Shown here in pieces: positions 62,639 to 64,000 of a stretch of 64,000 nt of DNA; position 1 is the stretch's first letter, and each line of letters starts with the position of its first letter. Source of the stretch: Clostridium peptidivorans. Lineage in GTDB: Bacteria; Bacillota; Clostridia; Clostridiales; Clostridiaceae. The stretch is from contig NZ_OAOD01000016.1 in NCBI RefSeq assembly GCF_900205925.1, positions 1 to 64,000 of the forward strand, in the 5' to 3' direction. The notes beneath the pieces were generated by a model. The model was not told the DNA's origin and searched no databases. It saw only the letters and a program-made list of their open reading frames with translations. A program made the position numbers and the translations under genes.

Positions 62639-63421
62639 TTACACCTCTTCAACTATTGATACAAATTCTTCTGCAATGGCCTCGTATTGACTAAAACCTG
62701 TAATTTGATTAAATATTTGCTCCAAAGATCCCTCTTTTGAGCTTTCCTTAAGCTGCTGAAAGCTGCCATCTGCCACAACTTCCCCATTATTTAATAGCAC
62801 TATTCTATTACTTATTTTTTCAACTACATCCATTATATGAGATGAATAAAATATAGTTTTACCCTGCTTTGCCAGCTGAGCAAGAATTTCCTTTACAATC
62901 ATTACACTATTTGCATCTAATCCGCTCAAAGGTTCGTCCCAAAATAATATGTCTGGATTATGAAGTAAACTTGATATGATTAAAACCTTTTGCTTCATAC
63001 CTTTAGAATAAGAGCTAATTCTTGAATTATAGGAATCACCTATGCCAAATATATCCATAAGCTTTTCAGCTTTCTTATCTACCATTTCACCATTCATTCC
63101 ATACAGTTCTCCTATAAAAGTAAGATACTCTCTTGCAGTAAGATTGTCGTATATTTCAGCAACCTCAGGTACATATCCAATTTTCCTTTTATACTCTAAT
63201 TTATCCTTGGATATGTCCTGTCCTAGAACCTTTACCTCTCCTGTATACCCTTCAACGATGCCTAATATTATTTTAATTGTTGTACTTTTTCCAGCTCCAT
63301 TAGTGCCTATATAACCTATAACCTCACCTTTATGCACTTCCAAATTTATTCCCTTTAAAACTTCTTTATCTCCATAACTCATGCGAAGATCTTTTATTTC
63401 AACAGTCACATCATTTCCCAT
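62639..63421 (-). CDS. ABC transporter ATP-binding protein
   Basis: A 260-residue ATPase: Walker A IGTNGAGKSTTIKI near 35, signature SSYSKGMKQKVLIISSL near 137 and Walker B ILFWDEPLSGLD near 158. It is of the ABC-2 exporter (drug, lantibiotic or natural-product) class. It starts the two-gene operon and has a strong ribosome site. The gap to the permease gene is 4 bases. Confidence 0.95.
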   Translation of the reverse strand: MGNDVTVEIKDLRMSYGDKEVLKGINLEVHKGEVIGYIGTNGAGKSTTIKIILGIVEGYTGEVKVLGQDISKDKLEYKRKIGYVPEVAEIYDNLTAREYLTFIGELYGMNGEMVDKKAEKLMDIFGIGDSYNSRISSYSKGMKQKVLIISSLLHNPDILFWDEPLSGLDANSVMIVKEILAQLAKQGKTIFYSSHIMDVVEKISNRIVLLNNGEVVADGSFQQLKESSKEGSLEQIFNQITGFSQYEAIAEEFVSIVEEV

Positions 63422-63575
63422 ATAACTCTCCCCCTCAACTAAAAAATTCCAAACATTTTCTTTTAAAGAAATAATTAATTGCCAAAAATCAATCCTGTTT
63501 ATTATACCATAACTATGGGAAAATATAAAAATTGTTCCAAATCAGTATTGCATGTGGGAAAAATCTCAAAAAAAT

Positions 63576-63605
63576 AGTAGCTCCCTAAGCAAATAGTTAG
63601 CTACT
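63576..63605 (-). terminator. Terminator of the flavoprotein gene
   Basis: AGTAGCT (63576-63582) pairs with AGCTACT (63599-63605), then ATTTTTTTG on the minus strand. Confidence 0.8.
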
Positions 63606-63621
63606 ACTTTTAAATATTAAA

Positions 63622-64000
63622 TTATTTCATTGATGCTATAATACTATCAGCAAGAGCATCCATTGAATCCTCATCACTATCTTTCAATGATGATGTCACT
63701 GTCATCTCATTATCTAAAATAGTCATTTCTTTCATCTCATCTATAAGTTCATGCATTAATTTGCCTGATTGAGGAGCCCATGAGCCATTTTCTATAATGG
63801 CAAAAGTACGTTTTTGAAGATTTAATGCCTTCATATCCATAATATAACCAAGCATTGGTGGATAAATTTTTAAATTATAGGTTACGGAAGCAAGAACTAT
63901 ATGACTATATTTAAATGACTCAGAAATTAAATAGGACACATGAGTTTTTGAAACATCATACATAACTACATTGGTCATTCCTTTTTCAACTAACCTTGTT
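63622..64000 (-). CDS. C-terminal part of an A-type flavoprotein (FprA-like), cut by the window edge
   Basis: The frame runs off the right edge. The visible 125 residues are a flavodoxin-like FMN domain end (VVMYDVSKTHVSYLISE, VLASVTYNLKIYPPM, TFAIIENGSWAPQSGKL). This matches the C-terminal domain of FprA flavo-diiron proteins, which reduce oxygen or NO to protect anaerobes. The diiron part is not in the window, so a stand-alone flavodoxin is not excluded. The in-frame residues before the first ATG (VEKG) also fit the family, so the ATG at 63978 is not the start. Confidence 0.85.
   Translation of the reverse strand, partial: TRLVEKGMTNVVMYDVSKTHVSYLISESFKYSHIVLASVTYNLKIYPPMLGYIMDMKALNLQKRTFAIIENGSWAPQSGKLMHELIDEMKEMTILDNEMTVTSSLKDSDEDSMDALADSIIASMK

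Overview
This window is AT-rich DNA from a low-GC anaerobic Firmicute, most likely Clostridium sensu stricto. The signs are strong AGGAGG-type ribosome sites, frequent TTG and GTG starts, no respiratory genes, ferredoxin-type and A-type flavoprotein genes, and several Bce-type peptide-antibiotic modules. No tRNA, rRNA or CRISPR array was seen. Most genes read leftward (minus strand).

Layout. 1-7.4 kb: end fragment of one gene, then a glycerol operon (eutH-like transporter, glpK, two flavoprotein subunits, a DUF1667 protein) with a DeoR-type regulator upstream. 7.5-12 kb: two cupins, an L,D-transpeptidase and an amino-acid permease. 12.2-17.5 kb: a BceRS/BceAB-type detoxification module with undecaprenyl-diphosphatase (uppP) inserted between the kinase and the ABC transporter. 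17.9-26.3 kb: a small membrane protein, a vanadium-haloperoxidase-like protein, then a 4-kb block (amphipathic-helix protein, glycogen-binding-like protein, broken M56 peptidase, 5'-nucleotidase) bracketed by two pieces that look like complementary parts of one group II intron reverse transcriptase, then a chemoreceptor. 26.7-31.2 kb: a second Bce-type module. 31.4-43.1 kb: small lipoproteins and membrane proteins, a ferredoxin/HTH protein, a LUD protein, an IS3-family remnant, azlCD, an esterase, a phosphate transporter with its PhoU-like partner, and a truncated diguanylate cyclase. 43.2-43.6 kb: a 31-codon ORF running into a 14-bp hairpin, a GC-richer structured segment and a strong terminator, probably an uncharacterised small RNA locus. 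43.6-51.2 kb: an AbgT transporter and an NrtR-controlled NAD salvage operon (nrtR, PRPP-synthetase-like, nicotinamidase, NAMPT-like, nadE). 51.6-54.5 kb: an ECF sigma/anti-sigma pair and an S41 peptidase. 54.5-58.5 kb: a nucleotidyltransferase and a DUF4178-DUF4247 / DUF350 / membrane spermidine-synthase cluster. 58.5-64 kb: a LysR regulator divergent from a CofE-like ligase, an ABC exporter and the C-terminal part of an A-type flavoprotein.

Short dispersed repeats recur at the 3' ends of genes. One family (five copies) carries the TAG stop codon of three unrelated genes inside the repeat and usually sits just before a terminator hairpin. A second family is built on a GGGGYCAGRCCCC palindrome. 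A third is a GTGGA/TCCAC hairpin. Together with intron, IS3, MITE and pseudogene debris they show a genome reworked by small mobile elements.
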